A DNA stretch of 64,000 bases from contig NZ_RARC01000002.1 of the NCBI RefSeq assembly GCF_003719305.1, forward strand, positions 186,001-250,000, given 5' to 3'. The notes beneath the pieces are model-generated. The model searched no databases, had not been told where the DNA came from, and saw only the letters and a program-made list of their open reading frames with translations. The translations under genes were made by a program, and so were the position numbers. This DNA comes from Mycolicibacterium stellerae. GTDB lineage: Bacteria > Actinomycetota > Actinomycetes > Mycobacteriales > Mycobacteriaceae. Below, piece after piece: positions 61,232-64,000 of the stretch (the first letter of the stretch is position 1; every line of letters begins with the position of its first letter).

Positions 61232-61689
61232 CGGCCGACCGGGAGGACCTGTCGTGGCAGTTGTTCGGTTCCGCCGCAGACGAATTGGCGGCAGGCGTGG
61301 CAGCAGACGGCTTCGCGCCCGACCTCATCCTCGCGGTCGCGCGCGGCGGACTTTTCGTTGCGGGCGCGCTCAGCTACACGTTGGGCGTGAAGAACGTCGC
61401 CGTCATGAACGTGGAGTTCTACACCGGGGTGGATGAGCGCCTTGACGTGCCGGTCGTGCTCCCACCGGTACCCAACACCGTCGACCTTGCCGGCGCGCGC
61501 GTGCTGATCGCCGATGACGTCGCCGACACCGGCGAGACGCTGCGTCTGGTGCGCGATTTCTGCGCCGACCATGTCGCCGACGCCCGCTGCGCGGTGCTGT
61601 ACCAGAAGCCGCGGTCGAGCATCGACTGCGAATACGTCTGGCGCCACACCGACCGCTGGATCAACTTCCCGTGGTCGTCCCCCGCCTGA
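61228..61689 (+). CDS. Phosphoribosyltransferase-domain protein
   Basis: The 153-residue protein has the PRPP-binding signature VLIADDVADTGET (92-104) and an upstream AVARGGL loop, the pattern of xanthine/hypoxanthine-type phosphoribosyltransferases (COG2236). The base it uses is unknown. It starts with GTG inside the stop of the desaturase-like gene, so the two are co-translated. A 17-bp hairpin follows. Confidence 0.87.
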   Translation: MTADREDLSWQLFGSAADELAAGVAADGFAPDLILAVARGGLFVAGALSYTLGVKNVAVMNVEFYTGVDERLDVPVVLPPVPNTVDLAGARVLIADDVADTGETLRLVRDFCADHVADARCAVLYQKPRSSIDCEYVWRHTDRWINFPWSSPA

Positions 61690-61691
61690 TT

Positions 61692-61744
61692 GCGATTTCG
61701 GCGCGCTCATCGACGCTCAGCGCACGCGAGCGCGCCGAAATCGC
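61692..61744. terminator. Perfect 17-bp hairpin between convergent genes
   Basis: The arm GCGATTTCGGCGCGCTC (61692-61708) pairs with 61728-61744 around a 19-nt loop. It lies 2 nt after the phosphoribosyltransferase stop and 8 nt from the ilvC stop, so it probably ends both transcripts. Its core CGCGCCGAAA is shared with the fni/smc hairpin. Confidence 0.8.
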
Positions 61745-61752
61745 TGAGACGG

Positions 61753-63307
<1,555 letters not shown>

Positions 63308-63338
63308 GCCGCGACTCCCACTCGTCCTCGGGTGCTCA

Positions 63339-64000
63339 TCACGCGTGCCCTTCTTCGGGATCGTCGAACAGCGGCCGGATTCCGCGGGCGGCCTGGATCT
63401 CGTCGTTGCTCATACCTGCGGCCACCATCGGCCACACCTGCGCGTCGGCGCCGACGATGAAGTCGATCACCACCGGCCGATCGTTGATGGCGCGGGCCTG
63501 GTTGATCACGTCGACGACGTCTTCGGCGCGCTCACAACGCAATCCGACGCAGCCGAGGGCCTCGGCGAGCTTGACGAAATCGGGGATGCGATGGCTGTGG
63601 GTGGCCAGGTCCGTCTGGCTGTACCGCTCTCCGTAGAACAGCGTCTGCCACTGGCGCACCATGCCCAGGTTGCCGTTGTTGATGATGGCGACCTTGATCG
63701 GAGCGCCCTCGACAGCGCAGGTGGCCAACTCCTGGTTGGTCATCTGGAAGCAGCCGTCCCCGTCGATCGCCCACACCTCGGCATCCGGGCGTGCGAACTT
63801 CGCGCCCATCGCGGCGGGAACCGCGTAGCCCATGGTGCCGAGGCCGCCGGAGTTCAGCCACGTCCGCGGATTTTCATACTTGATGAACTGCGCCGCCCAC
63901 ATCTGGTGCTGCCCAACACCTGCCACGTACACGGCATCGGGACCGGCGATCTTGCCCAGCTGCTCGATCACGTACTCCGGCGACAGGCTGCCGTCACTCT
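63339..64000 (-). CDS. ilvB: Acetolactate synthase large subunit, C-terminal part
   Basis: This is the TPP enzyme that makes acetolactate and acetohydroxybutyrate. Only the last 220 residues are in the window; the frame is open to the right edge. The thiamine-diphosphate motif [14 protein letters not shown] and [13 protein letters not shown] identify it. It is the first gene of the ilvBNC operon as far as seen; the promoter and any leader peptide lie outside. Confidence 0.95.
   Translation of the reverse strand, partial: SDGSLSPEYVIEQLGKIAGPDAVYVAGVGQHQMWAAQFIKYENPRTWLNSGGLGTMGYAVPAAMGAKFARPDAEVWAIDGDGCFQMTNQELATCAVEGAPIKVAIINNGNLGMVRQWQTLFYGERYSQTDLATHSHRIPDFVKLAEALGCVGLRCERAEDVVDVINQARAINDRPVVIDFIVGADAQVWPMVAAGMSNDEIQAARGIRPLFDDPEEGHA

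Overview
The window is a high-GC chromosomal segment from a mycobacterium, most likely a fast grower of the Mycolicibacterium type. Gene order follows the Mycobacterium tuberculosis core chromosome from about Rv2911 (dacB2) to Rv3003c (ilvB1), as recalled from established knowledge. The PDIM/PGL lipid locus that separates Rv2927c (sepIVA) from coaD in M. tuberculosis is absent here. No plasmid, phage, insertion sequence or CRISPR features are visible, and nearly all sequence is coding.

Layout. 1-4433: 3' end of a D,D-carboxypeptidase, a CDP-diacylglycerol pyrophosphatase lipoprotein, an amidohydrolase, ffh and a small secreted Cys protein. 4451-8889: ammonium operon amt-glnB-glnD behind two GlnR-like boxes. 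8915-18643: ftsY, a divergent type 2 IPP isomerase, smc-acyP-osmC-like, fpg-rnc-yceD and sepIVA. 18872-28330: a hemerythrin-like protein, coaD, rsmD, pyruvate carboxylase, a VKOR/DsbA-like thiol pair, a LipN-like esterase and two tandem aldo-keto reductases. 28438-31773: an accessory block (permease, His-rich partner, a small ORF, an FAD oxidoreductase). 31868-42780: HNH nuclease-recG-DAK2 operon, rpmB, ung, thiL, a lone RAM domain, a DUF3515-like protein, ddlA, a Cys/Met PLP enzyme and gpsA. 42968-47531: fbiD, ppk, mutT1 and a methyltransferase pseudogene. 47595-53958: hupB, leuCD with a divergent IclR regulator, tRNA-Glu, tRNA-Gln, gltX and an FAH-family enzyme. 54074-57144: MFS transporter, DUF4333 lipoprotein, MarR/ABM pair and a membrane protein. 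57153-64000: leuB, serA, a phytoene-desaturase-like enzyme, a phosphoribosyltransferase and ilvC-ilvN-ilvB (cut by the window edge).

How the genes fit together. Branched-chain amino acid synthesis is heavily represented (leuB, leuC, leuD, ilvB, ilvN, ilvC), with an IclR regulator whose candidate operator sits between itself and leuCD. Both SRP GTPases (ffh, ftsY) are present. Nitrogen sensing (amt, PII, GlnD) forms one operon.

Twelve genes carry a TANNNT hexamer 6-9 nt before the start codon, the arrangement expected of mycobacterial leaderless transcripts. The window also holds three coding or promoter-proximal tandem repeats: the rsmD 3' end, the gpsA promoter and the hupB tail. I found no clearly novel defence or biosynthetic system. 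The least explained part is the 28438-31773 block.
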